Source of the DNA: Sulfurimonas hongkongensis
GTDB taxonomy: Bacteria > Campylobacterota > Campylobacteria > Campylobacterales > Sulfurimonadaceae
Assembly: GCF_000445475.1 (NCBI RefSeq)
Contig: NZ_AUPZ01000008.1
Location: 1-50,364 of the forward strand
Length of the DNA stretch: 50,364 nucleotides
Reading direction: 5' to 3'
A program made the position numbers and the translations under genes. Positions 7,519-16,090 of this stretch are shown in pieces. The stretch's first letter is position 1. The number at the start of each line of letters is the position of its first letter. The notes under the pieces are model-generated. The model was not told the origin of the DNA. It did no database searches and saw nothing but the letters and a program-made list of their open reading frames with translations.

Positions 7519-8291
7519 TGAATCTATATAAAAAAATTAAAAAACTAGGGCGTGATACTAGTTATGTCTTGGTCACTATCGTAGATGCACAGCGAAGTGT
7601 TCCTCAAGAGATTGGTGCAAAAATGTTAGTGACACAAGAGTGTATAGATACTCCACTCTATGGAACCATCGGTGGGGGAAAAATTGAAAAAGAGTCTCTG
7701 CACTATGCACTATCACTTTTAGAAGATAGGAATGCAACAAGTCATTTAAAGCATTTTTGCTTAACTAAAGATTTGGACATGGTGTGTGGCGGTGAAATGA
7801 CAATATTTTTTGAAATTTCTAGAGTTAAAAAATGGAATATTGCTATTTTTGGGGCAGGGCATATTGCTCAAAAGCTTATTCGTATACTCAAAACTCTTGA
7901 TTGTCATATATACTCTTTAGATTTACGCAAAGAGTGGCTTAAAAAACTTCCTAAATCAAAAAATATTATGACAGGCTCATTTGAACATCTTTTACCACAA
8001 GATTGTTTTTGCCTTATCATGACACACTCTCATGATTTAGATTTTTCTATAGCACAAAAGTTACTAAAGAGTAGCCAAGACATTCCTTATCTTGGGGTTA
8101 TAGGAAGTTCCTCTAAGGCTAAAAGTATGAAGCATAGACTTAAAGAGAGTGGAGTTTCTCAAGAAGATATTTCAAAAATATACTCTCCGGTTGGATTAGA
8201 TATAGGAAACAACACACCAGAAGAGATAGCCATTAGTATTTCAGCACAATTATTAGAAGTTCGAGACTCCATGAGCAACACAAAACTTTAA
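7518..8291 (+). CDS. xdhC: XdhC-type molybdenum cofactor insertion/sulfuration chaperone
   Basis: A 257-residue XdhC/CoxI-family protein. The N-terminal XdhC domain has VDAQRSVPQEIGAKMLV and GTIGGGKIEKE. A Rossmann-like C-terminal domain begins at IAIFGAGHIAQKLIRIL (~residue 113) and contains VIGSSSKAKSMKHRL. XdhC binds molybdenum cofactor, promotes its sulfuration and delivers it to XdhB. Its place at the end of the xdhAB operon, overlapping by one base, agrees. Purine deaminases, transporters and moco-biosynthesis genes are not in the window. Confidence 0.88.
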   Translation: MNLYKKIKKLGRDTSYVLVTIVDAQRSVPQEIGAKMLVTQECIDTPLYGTIGGGKIEKESLHYALSLLEDRNATSHLKHFCLTKDLDMVCGGEMTIFFEISRVKKWNIAIFGAGHIAQKLIRILKTLDCHIYSLDLRKEWLKKLPKSKNIMTGSFEHLLPQDCFCLIMTHSHDLDFSIAQKLLKSSQDIPYLGVIGSSSKAKSMKHRLKESGVSQEDISKIYSPVGLDIGNNTPEEIAISISAQLLEVRDSMSNTKL

Positions 8292-8352
8292 GACTCATTT
8301 ACATCTAAAACTCTTATGCTATTATTACTCTAAAAATAAAAAGAGAAAAGCA

Positions 8353-10923
8353 ATGAGTGATATGAGTGTTATTTGTTTAAAAGACTATAAAAAGTGTGGG
8401 TTTGAAGTAGAGAGTTGTGAGCTCTACTTCGAGCTTTTTGAAGAGTTTGTGATTGTTACAAACACTATGGAGATAAATAAGTTAGATGCTCAAGAAAAGC
8501 ACATAAAGCTTGATTCTCAAGAGTTGGAACTTCTTGAAGTCTATCTAAATGACTTGAAATTAAACGATACTCGCTACGATATACAAGAGGAGAGTTTCAC
8601 TGTTTATAATGTTCCAAACTCATTTTCACTAAAGATAAAAAACAAGCTCTATCCACAAAACAATACTGAGCTAGAAGGTCTTTACAAATCAGGTTCTATC
8701 TTTTGTACACAAAATGAGCCAGAGGGTTTTAGAAGAATAACTCCATATCTTGACCGTCCAGATATTATGAGCGTCTTTACTACAACGATCGTGGCAGACA
8801 AAGAGAGATATCCCGTACTTTTAGGTAATGGAAACAAGCAAAGCTCTCATGACTTAGCAGATGGCAGACATGAGGTTACTTGGTTTGACCCACATCCAAA
8901 ACCATCATATCTTTTTGCCATAGTTGCAGGCGATTTAGGAGTTATAAGCGATGAGTTTATAACAGCTTCACAAACAAAAGTAGAGCTAAATATTTACTGC
9001 GACAAAGGAGCCGAGTCGAAGTGTTTTTTTGCGATGAAGTCACTTAAAGATGCAATGATTTGGGATGAACAAAAGTATGGTAGAGAGTATGATTTAGATG
9101 TTTATAACATCGTAGCAGTAGATAGTTTTAACATGGGAGCTATGGAGAACAAGGGCTTAAATATCTTTAACTCTCACTACGTCTTAGCAGATGAGGATAA
9201 GGCTACAGATGCTGACTTTATGGGGATACAAAGTGTTATAGCTCATGAGTATTTTCATAACTGGACGGGAAACCGCATCACTTGTTGTGACTGGTTTGAG
9301 CTAACTCTAAAAGAGGGACTTACAGTCTTTCGCGACCAGTGTTTCTCAGCAGATTTAAACTCACAAGAGGTCCAGCGCATCGAAGATGTGAAGGGTTTAA
9401 GAGAGAGACAGTTTGTAGAAGATGCCTCTCCTATGGCACATCCCATCCAACCCGACTCATACATCTCTATAAACAACTTCTACACTTCAACAGTCTATGA
9501 AAAAGGTGCAGAAGTTATAAGAATGTTGCACACTCTTTTAGGAGAGAGCAGGTTTAGAGAGGCGATGGACCTATACTTTAAGACCTTTGATGGAAGAGCT
9601 GTAAGAACTGGTGACTTTTTATGGGCTATGAGCGAGGTTGATAAAGAAAAAAGAGTTGATTTTACGCAGTTTAAGAGATGGTATCATCAATCAGGCACGC
9701 CAATCTTAGAAGTTAAAGACTCATTTTGTGATGGAGTTTACACACTTGATTTGAAGCAGGTTGTACCAAACAAGGTTGATGAGATTAAACAAGAACCTTT
9801 TTATTTTCCACTAAAAGTAGGACTTATTGGCTCTGATGGCAAGGAGATTAAAGAGGAGATGCTTGTAGTCTCAAAAGAAGAGGAGAGTTTTGTCTTTGAG
9901 GGGCTAGAGGCAAAGCCTTATCTCTCTATAAACCGTGGCTTTAGTGCACCCATCATTATAAAACAAGAGAAAAATGAGTACGCATTTTTAATGAAACACG
10001 ACAAAGATAGCTTTGTAAAGTATGAATCAGCACAATCTTTTGCCCTAGAGACTACAGAGAAACTCATGGAGAGTGCAGAGCTTGATGCGGAGTTTTTAAA
10101 CTCTTTTGGATATGTTTTAGATTTAGATGTAGAGCTTTCATACAAAGCACTTCTACTTGAACTTCCATCTATCTCAAGCTTGATGCAAAGACAAAAAGTG
10201 GTTGATTTTACTCCTATCTATAAAGCTAAAGAGAGACTAGAGCGTGAGATAGCCACAGAGTTCAAAGAGAAGCTTCTTGATATTTATAGACTCCATCATA
10301 AACCAAAAAACAAAGAGTTAGATACAGTGAGTGTTGGAGAGAGAGCCTTGAAAAATAGAGCTTTGAGACTACTCTCAAGCTTAGAGAGTAGAGAGGTTAT
10401 AGACTTAGCATATAAACAGTACCAAGAATCCCTTACCATGACTGATAGAGTCGTAGCTCTTGATGTGTTAGAAAACATCACAAGCCATGAGGGAGGTCTT
10501 GCCTTAGACGATTTTTATGAAAGATACAAAGATGATACTTTAGTTATGAACAAGTACTTCTCCATCATAGCAGCCTCACAAAGAGAGGGAGTGTTGCTTC
10601 GCGTTATAGCGTCACAAGATGATGAAGTTTATGATAAAAGAGTTCCAAATCTAGTTCGCTCTCTTGTTGGAGTCTTTGCAAAAAATTACAAATATTTCCA
10701 CGCTGCTGATGGATCAGGATATGCTTTTGTAGCAGATAAAATCATAGAGATAGATAAGATAAATGCACAGATGGCATCGGGACTAGCATCTGCGTTTAAA
10801 ATATATAATAGATTAAATCAAAATAACAAAAATTTGATAAAAAAAGAGTTGGAATGTGTAATTTCTACACACTCTCTTTCAAAGAACACTTATGAAATTA
10901 TTAGCAAAATCCTTAAAATTTAG
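8353..10923 (+). CDS. pepN: Aminopeptidase N (M1 family)
   Basis: An 856-residue cytoplasmic zinc aminopeptidase of the bacterial PepN (Ecoli-type) subfamily. The substrate-binding GAMENKGLN motif (~residues 262-270) and the zinc site H298-EYF-H302 with the downstream LKEGLTVFRDQ glutamate are intact. The DUF3458 and C-terminal helical domains follow. It trims N-terminal residues from peptides and works downstream of endopeptidases. It starts 61 bp after xdhC behind AAAAGAGAAAAGC, and a TATTATTA-like -10 near 8320 suggests its own promoter. Length agrees with the family (about 860-880). Confidence 0.93.
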   Translation: MSDMSVICLKDYKKCGFEVESCELYFELFEEFVIVTNTMEINKLDAQEKHIKLDSQELELLEVYLNDLKLNDTRYDIQEESFTVYNVPNSFSLKIKNKLYPQNNTELEGLYKSGSIFCTQNEPEGFRRITPYLDRPDIMSVFTTTIVADKERYPVLLGNGNKQSSHDLADGRHEVTWFDPHPKPSYLFAIVAGDLGVISDEFITASQTKVELNIYCDKGAESKCFFAMKSLKDAMIWDEQKYGREYDLDVYNIVAVDSFNMGAMENKGLNIFNSHYVLADEDKATDADFMGIQSVIAHEYFHNWTGNRITCCDWFELTLKEGLTVFRDQCFSADLNSQEVQRIEDVKGLRERQFVEDASPMAHPIQPDSYISINNFYTSTVYEKGAEVIRMLHTLLGESRFREAMDLYFKTFDGRAVRTGDFLWAMSEVDKEKRVDFTQFKRWYHQSGTPILEVKDSFCDGVYTLDLKQVVPNKVDEIKQEPFYFPLKVGLIGSDGKEIKEEMLVVSKEEESFVFEGLEAKPYLSINRGFSAPIIIKQEKNEYAFLMKHDKDSFVKYESAQSFALETTEKLMESAELDAEFLNSFGYVLDLDVELSYKALLLELPSISSLMQRQKVVDFTPIYKAKERLEREIATEFKEKLLDIYRLHHKPKNKELDTVSVGERALKNRALRLLSSLESREVIDLAYKQYQESLTMTDRVVALDVLENITSHEGGLALDDFYERYKDDTLVMNKYFSIIAASQREGVLLRVIASQDDEVYDKRVPNLVRSLVGVFAKNYKYFHAADGSGYAFVADKIIEIDKINAQMASGLASAFKIYNRLNQNNKNLIKKELECVISTHSLSKNTYEIISKILKI

Positions 10924-11032
10924 TTTTAATAAAATTTTCAGAAGCTTGAAAGTACCTAAAATAAAGCTCTAAATAGATATATAATTTATTTATATAATAA
11001 TTATTTGTTATAAAGGTAAGTTGATTTTGTGA

Positions 11033-11038
11033 TATGAT
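11033..11038 (+). promoter_or_regulatory. Possible -10 element of the SQR gene
   Basis: TATGAT lies 32 bp upstream of the SQR start, preceded by TG-rich, A/T-rich DNA without a clear -35. That is common for housekeeping promoters of Campylobacterota. The rest of 10924-11070 shows only A/T-rich sequence. Confidence 0.35.
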
Positions 11039-11070
11039 TGTTTTACTTTTACAATAAAAGGAGAAATTAT

Positions 11071-12540
11071 ATGGCAAGATTGGTAGTTTTAGGCGGAGGT
11101 GTTTCAGGACATACTGCCGCAACTTTTGCAGCAAAATGGCTGGGTTCATCCCACGAGGTTGTTGTGGTAACCCCAAACGCAAAATGGAATTGGATTCCAT
11201 CAAATATATGGGTTGGTGTTGGACTTATGTCCAAAGAAGAAGTCACTTTTGACTTAGCTAGTGTTTATGCAAAAGCAGGTATCACGTATAAACAAGCAAA
11301 AGCAGTTTCTATAAATCCAGAAGGAGGTTCTTCTAGTGATAAACCTTTTGTAAGTATAGAGTATACACTAGAATCAAGAGAGGGTGATGTTGAAGATGTT
11401 GAGTATGATTATCTCATTAACGCAACTGGACCCAAGCTAAACTTTGCAGCGACTCCAGGCTTAGGAGATGAAAATGGTTTAGGTGAGCATACAGTCTCAG
11501 TTTGTACGGCTGATCATGCAGTTCATGCATCGCAAGAGCTTAAAAAGTGTATACAAAAGATGAAAAATGGCGAGCGTCAAAAGTTTCTGATTGGGACTGG
11601 ACATGGTCTGTGTACATGCCAGGGTGCTGCATTTGAGTATATTTTTAACATAGAGCATGAGCTTAAAAAAGCTGGTGTGCGTGATATGGCAGATATAAAA
11701 TGGATATCAAATGAGTCCTTTTTAGGTGACTTTGGAGTTGGTGGGCTTCATATGAAAGCTATGGGCTTTGCTGTAAGTTCAAGGATATTTGCAGAATCTT
11801 TATTTGCCGAGCGTGATGTAGATTGGATTATCGGTGCGCATGTTTCTAAGGTAGAAGCTGGTTCCGTTGATTACGAACTACTTGATGGCTCTGTTGGTAA
11901 AGAGTCTTTTGACTTCTCAATGTTAATTCCACCATTTGCAGGTGTTGGAATCAAAGCATACAGCAAAGATGGCGAAGATATTACAGCTGAACTTTTTGCT
12001 CCAAATGGATTTATTAAAGTTGATGCTAACTACTCTGCTGGTGCGTATGAAAATTGGAAAGCTAGTGATTGGCCCGCAACTTATCAAAATCCAACTTATA
12101 CAAATATATTTGCATGCGGTATCGCTTTTGCACCTCCGCATCCAATTTCAAAACCGATGAGTTCTCCAAGTGGAACTCCTATCAACCCTACGCCACCTCG
12201 TACTGGTATGCCATCTGGTATAATGGGCAAAACAGTTGCTCACAGTATTTGTGATAGAATTTTAAAAGGAGAAGATGCTCCATTGCATAGAGCTTCTATG
12301 GCTGAGATGGGTGCTGCTTGTGTGGCATCTGCTGGTAAAGGAATCTTTGATGGTACCGCAGCTGCTATGACTATATACCCTGTTGTCCCTGATTTTGACA
12401 AGTATCCTGGGACTGGCCGTGATACGGACTATACTTTTGGTGAGATTGGTCTTGCAGGTCACTGGATAAAACATATCTTACACCATCTCTTTATGTATAA
12501 AGCTCAACTTAAACCAGGTTGGACGCTCATTCCAGAGTAG
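11071..12540 (+). CDS. sqr: Sulfide:quinone oxidoreductase-type flavoprotein
   Basis: A 489-residue FAD protein of the SQR/flavocytochrome c sulfide dehydrogenase family. The dinucleotide fold starts at once (LVVLGGGVSGHTAA). Candidate redox cysteines fall at ~147 (VCTADHA), ~181/183 (GLCTCQGAAFEY) and ~349 (IFACGIAFAP), in the order expected for the sulfide-oxidising Cys and the disulfide pair. The tail HWIKHILHHLFMYKAQLKPGWTLIPE is amphipathic, as in membrane-attached SQRs. It would oxidise sulfide to sulfane sulfur and reduce quinone. I use ATG 11071, preceded by AAAAGGAG, rather than an in-frame TTG at 11038. The subtype within SQR is uncertain. Confidence 0.8.
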   Translation: MARLVVLGGGVSGHTAATFAAKWLGSSHEVVVVTPNAKWNWIPSNIWVGVGLMSKEEVTFDLASVYAKAGITYKQAKAVSINPEGGSSSDKPFVSIEYTLESREGDVEDVEYDYLINATGPKLNFAATPGLGDENGLGEHTVSVCTADHAVHASQELKKCIQKMKNGERQKFLIGTGHGLCTCQGAAFEYIFNIEHELKKAGVRDMADIKWISNESFLGDFGVGGLHMKAMGFAVSSRIFAESLFAERDVDWIIGAHVSKVEAGSVDYELLDGSVGKESFDFSMLIPPFAGVGIKAYSKDGEDITAELFAPNGFIKVDANYSAGAYENWKASDWPATYQNPTYTNIFACGIAFAPPHPISKPMSSPSGTPINPTPPRTGMPSGIMGKTVAHSICDRILKGEDAPLHRASMAEMGAACVASAGKGIFDGTAAAMTIYPVVPDFDKYPGTGRDTDYTFGEIGLAGHWIKHILHHLFMYKAQLKPGWTLIPE

Positions 12541-12558
12541 GGTAAAAACACAAACTAA

Positions 12559-12652
12559 GTGCTGACGTAGATATCGGAATTATTTCCGATATCGTGATAA
12601 TTAAAAGGGAGGAATTCCCTTAAATTTATAAAATAAATTAAAGGATAAGAAA
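12559..12652 (+). promoter_or_regulatory. Two-hairpin leader, copy A (before the SQR-linked small gene)
   Basis: Hairpin 1 is GATATCGGAA (12570-12579), loop TTAT, TTCCGATATC (12584-12593): a perfect 10-bp stem. Hairpin 2 is AAGGGA (12605-12610), loop GGAAT, TCCCTT (12616-12621). Then follow TTATAAAATAAA, a ribosome site in AAAGGATAAG and the ATG at 12653. The same order of parts with changed but still paired stems precedes rpoZ (41310-41407). It could be a riboregulator, a processing site between SQR and downstream genes, or an attenuator. No known riboswitch class was recognised. Confidence 0.55.
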
Positions 12653-12817
12653 ATGTCAAAATATAGCGAAAAAAATATCAAAGCATATGGAAATAACTTT
12701 ACTACAATGACACCAGGTCCAGTGGCGAAGTTTTTAAGAACTTGTGTTATATATCAGTTTATAAGATTTATTGTCATAAATCTTAAGATGTTAGTAGTGG
12801 TTAAAAAAAGTCATTAG
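12653..12817 (+). CDS. Small membrane-associated protein linked to SQR (54 aa, unknown)
   Basis: A 54-residue gene starting MSKYSEKNIKAYGNNFTTMT. The second half (VAKFLRTCVIYQFIRFIVINLKM and following) is hydrophobic with interspersed arginines, and the protein ends VVVKKSH. That fits one membrane-embedded or interfacial helix with a basic tail. A ribosome site AAAGGATAAG lies ~8 bases upstream, and codon use is like its neighbours. It lies 112 bp after SQR and 19 bp before the deformylase-like gene, so the three are probably one transcript. A role in anchoring or assembling SQR at the membrane is a guess from position. Confidence 0.7.
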   Translation: MSKYSEKNIKAYGNNFTTMTPGPVAKFLRTCVIYQFIRFIVINLKMLVVVKKSH

Positions 12818-12836
12818 TTCTTAAAAAGGCAGTTTA

Positions 12837-13673
12837 ATGGTAAGAGAGATTACTACTTATCCAACACCACCTAGTGTAGAATACTCAACAGATGTAAGAG
12901 TTGTGACTAAAGAGATATTATCTATTATACAAGATTTAAAAGATACTATAAAAGAGAACTCTCTTGAGGCACTAGCTGCATTTCAAATAGGTGAGATGTA
13001 TAATATTATTGTTATTAAAAAAAAAGATTCATTTTTTAAAATTGGTGAGGATGATGAGTATTTAGAATTAATAAATCCTAGAATAATAAGTACTAGCGAT
13101 AAAATAACAACGGTAGAAAGAACAGCTTATTTCCCTGATTTGAGTGCAAAAGTACAGAGACATAAGAATATTTCCATCATATATGAAGATGTAAATCTTA
13201 AACAACATACTCTAAAGGCAACTGGCGAAGAGTCTATCTTGCTTCAAAGAAAAGTGGACTATACCTTTGGTTCATCTTTTATAAATAAGTTATCAAAAGA
13301 AGAAAAGAAGCTTTTTGTTAAAAAACTTGAGTTTGGAAGCGACATCGCAATTTCAGAAAATTGTCCGACAAGCTTTAAAAGAGATTATCTTATAAAGATT
13401 ATAAATATCATCATGATAGCTATGGCTTTATTGGTTATTGTCTCTTTGTTTGTATCTAACAAGAGCACATTAGATAGCATATGGTCTTATCAGCTTAATA
13501 TTTTTTATGTTGCTTTTGGGCTGTTGATATTTTATTTCTTCTACGCCCAATACGAAGGAAAGCAATTTACCTCTTGTACTAGTTGTCAGATAGGAAATAT
13601 AATTGGTACAAGTGTCATAATGCTTGTAAAGTTATTACTTATAATGTTAATATCATTTTTTGTAATAAATTGA
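12837..13673 (+). CDS. Membrane-anchored peptide-deformylase-like pseudoenzyme
   Basis: A 278-residue protein. Residues 1-~165 follow the peptide deformylase fold: MVREITTYPTPP start, LEALAAFQIGE where GxGLAAxQ is expected, ERTAYFPD where EGCLS is expected, and LQRKVDYTFGSSFINKL where LQHExDHLxG is expected. All three metal ligands (Cys, His, His) and the catalytic Glu are replaced, so deformylase activity is very unlikely. Residues ~187-278 form about three membrane helices with a CTSC motif between the second and third. It sits downstream of SQR and the 54-aa gene behind AAAAAGG. A binding or regulatory role at the membrane is inference. Confidence 0.75.
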   Translation: MVREITTYPTPPSVEYSTDVRVVTKEILSIIQDLKDTIKENSLEALAAFQIGEMYNIIVIKKKDSFFKIGEDDEYLELINPRIISTSDKITTVERTAYFPDLSAKVQRHKNISIIYEDVNLKQHTLKATGEESILLQRKVDYTFGSSFINKLSKEEKKLFVKKLEFGSDIAISENCPTSFKRDYLIKIINIIMIAMALLVIVSLFVSNKSTLDSIWSYQLNIFYVAFGLLIFYFFYAQYEGKQFTSCTSCQIGNIIGTSVIMLVKLLLIMLISFFVIN

Positions 13674-13703
13674 GTTCTCTGATTAATTTATAAACTAGAT
13701 TCC

Positions 13704-13796
13704 ATGTCAAGTAAAAATAGCAAAAAGCGATTCTTTTGTTTGATTCAGGATGCAATTGATAATTATTCAGAGCATTCAACTAGCAAATTTTACTAA
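13704..13796 (+). CDS. Possible 30-residue leader ORF coupled to the hybrid kinase
   Basis: ATG 13704 opens a frame of 30 codons starting MSSKNSKKRFFCLIQDAIDN. Its stop overlaps the kinase start as TAATG at 13794-13798, an arrangement typical of translational coupling. The kinase itself lacks a good ribosome site. No Shine-Dalgarno motif is visible before 13704 and the peptide is unlike anything I know, so chance remains possible. Confidence 0.3.
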   Translation: MSSKNSKKRFFCLIQDAIDNYSEHSTSKFY

Positions 13797-16087
13797 TGAA
13801 AGAAATGAAAATGAAGATACCAAACTTAGTTGAGTCACAAGAGACATTTGTAAATGCTAAAGAACGGATACTTCTACAATGGCTCTCTTATGACTCCCCA
13901 CAGCAGATTTTAGAGCAACACAAGATAGAGATAGATTTTTTTTTAAAAGAGTATGCTAGTGGAGTTTTTGATTATTTTATGGGAGTTATTGCAGGAGAGT
14001 TAGAGATTGGAAATTGTCCTATCATGCAAGGACTTTTAAGTTATCTAAAAGATAGAGAAATTAGTGCGGATGAACTTTTTGAAATTTGTAGTCATTTCCG
14101 CCGCTCTATGATAGAGTTTTCTTATGATGAAAAACTTGACTCAAAAGAGATGTCAAATGAAATTTCATTTGTTTTTGATAAAAACTTTAGAGGTATTTTA
14201 AAGTACTACACAGATACTATTTTTGAAAAACTCATATATGCAAGACAAAAAGCAGACAAAGCATCACAGGCAAAAGAGTATTTTTTGTCAAATATGTCGC
14301 ATGAGATTAGAACACCATTAAATGCGATACTTGGCTTTGTAAATCTTCTCATAGATGAAGATGTTTCAAAAATACATAGAAACTATCTCGACATTATCTT
14401 AAATAGTGGTGAAAATCTGCTTTGTATCATAAATGATATTTTGGATTTTTCAAAGCTAAGAAGTGGAGAGTTTACTATAGAGCCTAAAATCTTTTCACCA
14501 CATGATGAGATAAGTCACACAATGGAGCTTTTTGTTGCAAGTGCAAATGTGAAAAATATCACTATCACCTCTTTTATAGACCCACGTATCCCAAAAGAGC
14601 TCTATGCAGATGCACTTAGAATGAAACAGGTTTTATCAAACTTTTTAAGTAATGCTATAAAATTTACCCCAGATGGTGGACATATAAGCGTAGAGTCTTT
14701 TTGTAAAAATGGTACTTTAAGCATTAGTGTAAGTGATAGTGGGATAGGTATAGCAAAAGAAGATGTGCAAAACATCTTTTTAGCCTTTGCTCAAGCACAG
14801 CATTGTGAGCTAAAAAACTCCTCATCTGGGACAGGTTTGGGGCTCTCTATCTGCCATCAGCTAGCACAACATATGCAAGGGAGTGTTGATGTTGAGTCTA
14901 TTTATGGAGTTGGAAGTAAGTTCACTTTAAAAATCCCAGTAGAGGCTAAAAGCGAATTGTGCCCACTCTTAGAAGATGTTAGTGAGTTTAGAACCCTAAA
15001 GATAGCAGTCTGTTCAAAAGAGAGTAAAAATGCATATAAAGAGAACTCCTTTTTGAGATATGCAGATGCTTTTAAGATGGATACAAAAAAGATAAGCTCC
15101 ATGGATGAGGAGTTTGATATAGCTCTTTTTGTTCAAGAGGATGTAGATAAAGAGTTTATACAAATGGCGATAGACTCTGAGAAAAAATTTATAGTCTTAG
15201 CAAATGAGCCAAATGATGATTATGATAAGTATGACAACATAACTTCTATTAGTTTTCCACTCTATTGTTCTAAAATAAGAGGTGCTTTTGATGAAGTTAT
15301 AAATCCACACTCATATATGCCACACAAAAAGCACTCTAACATAAAGTTTAAAGGTCACATCTTAGTGGCTGAGGACAATGAAGCAAATCAGGAGCTTATA
15401 AAGATACTTTTGGAAAAGTACTCTCTAAGTTTTGACTTAGCTAATAATGGACTCGAAGCACTAGAGTTATACAAAAAAAATAATTATGATCTGATACTGA
15501 TGGATGAACAGATGCCACTTATGGATGGAAGTGAAGCTGTAAAACAGATAGCTAGTTATGAGAAAAAAAGAGGCTTAAAACATACTCCAGTCTCAGCATT
15601 GACAGCAAATGTTATAAAAGGAGCCAAAGAGAGAGGACTTCTTAGCGGTTTTGATTCGTTTTTAGGCAAGCCTATTATTTTAAAAGAGCTAGAGAGAGTT
15701 TTAAAACTCTACCTAAAAGAGGATAAACTTAAAGAGGCTAATATGCCAAGTGAATTTCATGAGAGGGTAGTAGGTATTGATGCCATAAAACTAAAAGAGG
15801 AGTTGAAGCTAAATGAAGATGAACTTATGCTGCTTCTTACTCTTTTTATTAAAAAAATGAAAAAACAGATGCCAAAACTTCAAGTTGCCATAGAGGAGAG
15901 AGACTATAAACAAATAGCACTAAATGCTCACTCTATAAAAGGTTCTAGTGGAAACTTTAGGATAGAAGCACTCCAAAAAAGTGCTAGTGAGATGGAGAAA
16001 AAGGCAAAAGAAGAAAATAGTGAGTATGACTATGAAGCAGTTTTTACAAATATAAAAAACAGAGTTAAGCAGATAAGTATTGTTTAA
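13796..16087 (+). CDS. Soluble hybrid sensor histidine kinase (HisKA-HATPase-REC-HPt)
   Basis: A 763-residue protein without membrane segments. Residues ~15-150 form a helical region like the N-terminal domain of RsbR-type proteins. HisKA follows with phosphorylatable H169 in MSHEIRTPLNAILGF, then HATPase_c (NFLSNAIKFTPDGG, SDSGIGI, GTGLGLSIC). Residues ~400-505 resemble a receiver that has lost its acidic pocket. The true receiver begins at HILVAEDNEANQEL with Asp in LILMDEQMPLMDG and Lys in LGKPI. The HPt domain ends it (NAHSIKGSSGNF). This is an in-cis phosphorelay; the signal is unknown. The convergent regulator at 16091-16840 is a candidate partner by position only. Confidence 0.88.
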   Translation: MKEMKMKIPNLVESQETFVNAKERILLQWLSYDSPQQILEQHKIEIDFFLKEYASGVFDYFMGVIAGELEIGNCPIMQGLLSYLKDREISADELFEICSHFRRSMIEFSYDEKLDSKEMSNEISFVFDKNFRGILKYYTDTIFEKLIYARQKADKASQAKEYFLSNMSHEIRTPLNAILGFVNLLIDEDVSKIHRNYLDIILNSGENLLCIINDILDFSKLRSGEFTIEPKIFSPHDEISHTMELFVASANVKNITITSFIDPRIPKELYADALRMKQVLSNFLSNAIKFTPDGGHISVESFCKNGTLSISVSDSGIGIAKEDVQNIFLAFAQAQHCELKNSSSGTGLGLSICHQLAQHMQGSVDVESIYGVGSKFTLKIPVEAKSELCPLLEDVSEFRTLKIAVCSKESKNAYKENSFLRYADAFKMDTKKISSMDEEFDIALFVQEDVDKEFIQMAIDSEKKFIVLANEPNDDYDKYDNITSISFPLYCSKIRGAFDEVINPHSYMPHKKHSNIKFKGHILVAEDNEANQELIKILLEKYSLSFDLANNGLEALELYKKNNYDLILMDEQMPLMDGSEAVKQIASYEKKRGLKHTPVSALTANVIKGAKERGLLSGFDSFLGKPIILKELERVLKLYLKEDKLKEANMPSEFHERVVGIDAIKLKEELKLNEDELMLLLTLFIKKMKKQMPKLQVAIEERDYKQIALNAHSIKGSSGNFRIEALQKSASEMEKKAKEENSEYDYEAVFTNIKNRVKQISIV

Positions 16088-16090
16088 TGT

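Noticed and set aside
11038-11070. TTG 11038 as the SQR start
   Set aside because: The ribosome site AAAAGGAG lies between it and ATG 11071, and the FAD fold normally starts within the first few residues.
10913-11203. Minus-strand 96-residue frame over the SQR promoter and start
   Set aside because: It overlaps the SQR coding start, reads low-complexity A/T sequence and has no family resemblance.
11923-12254. Several 60-75 residue frames inside the SQR gene on both strands
   Set aside because: They are shadows of the SQR reading frame; no ribosome sites or recognisable products.
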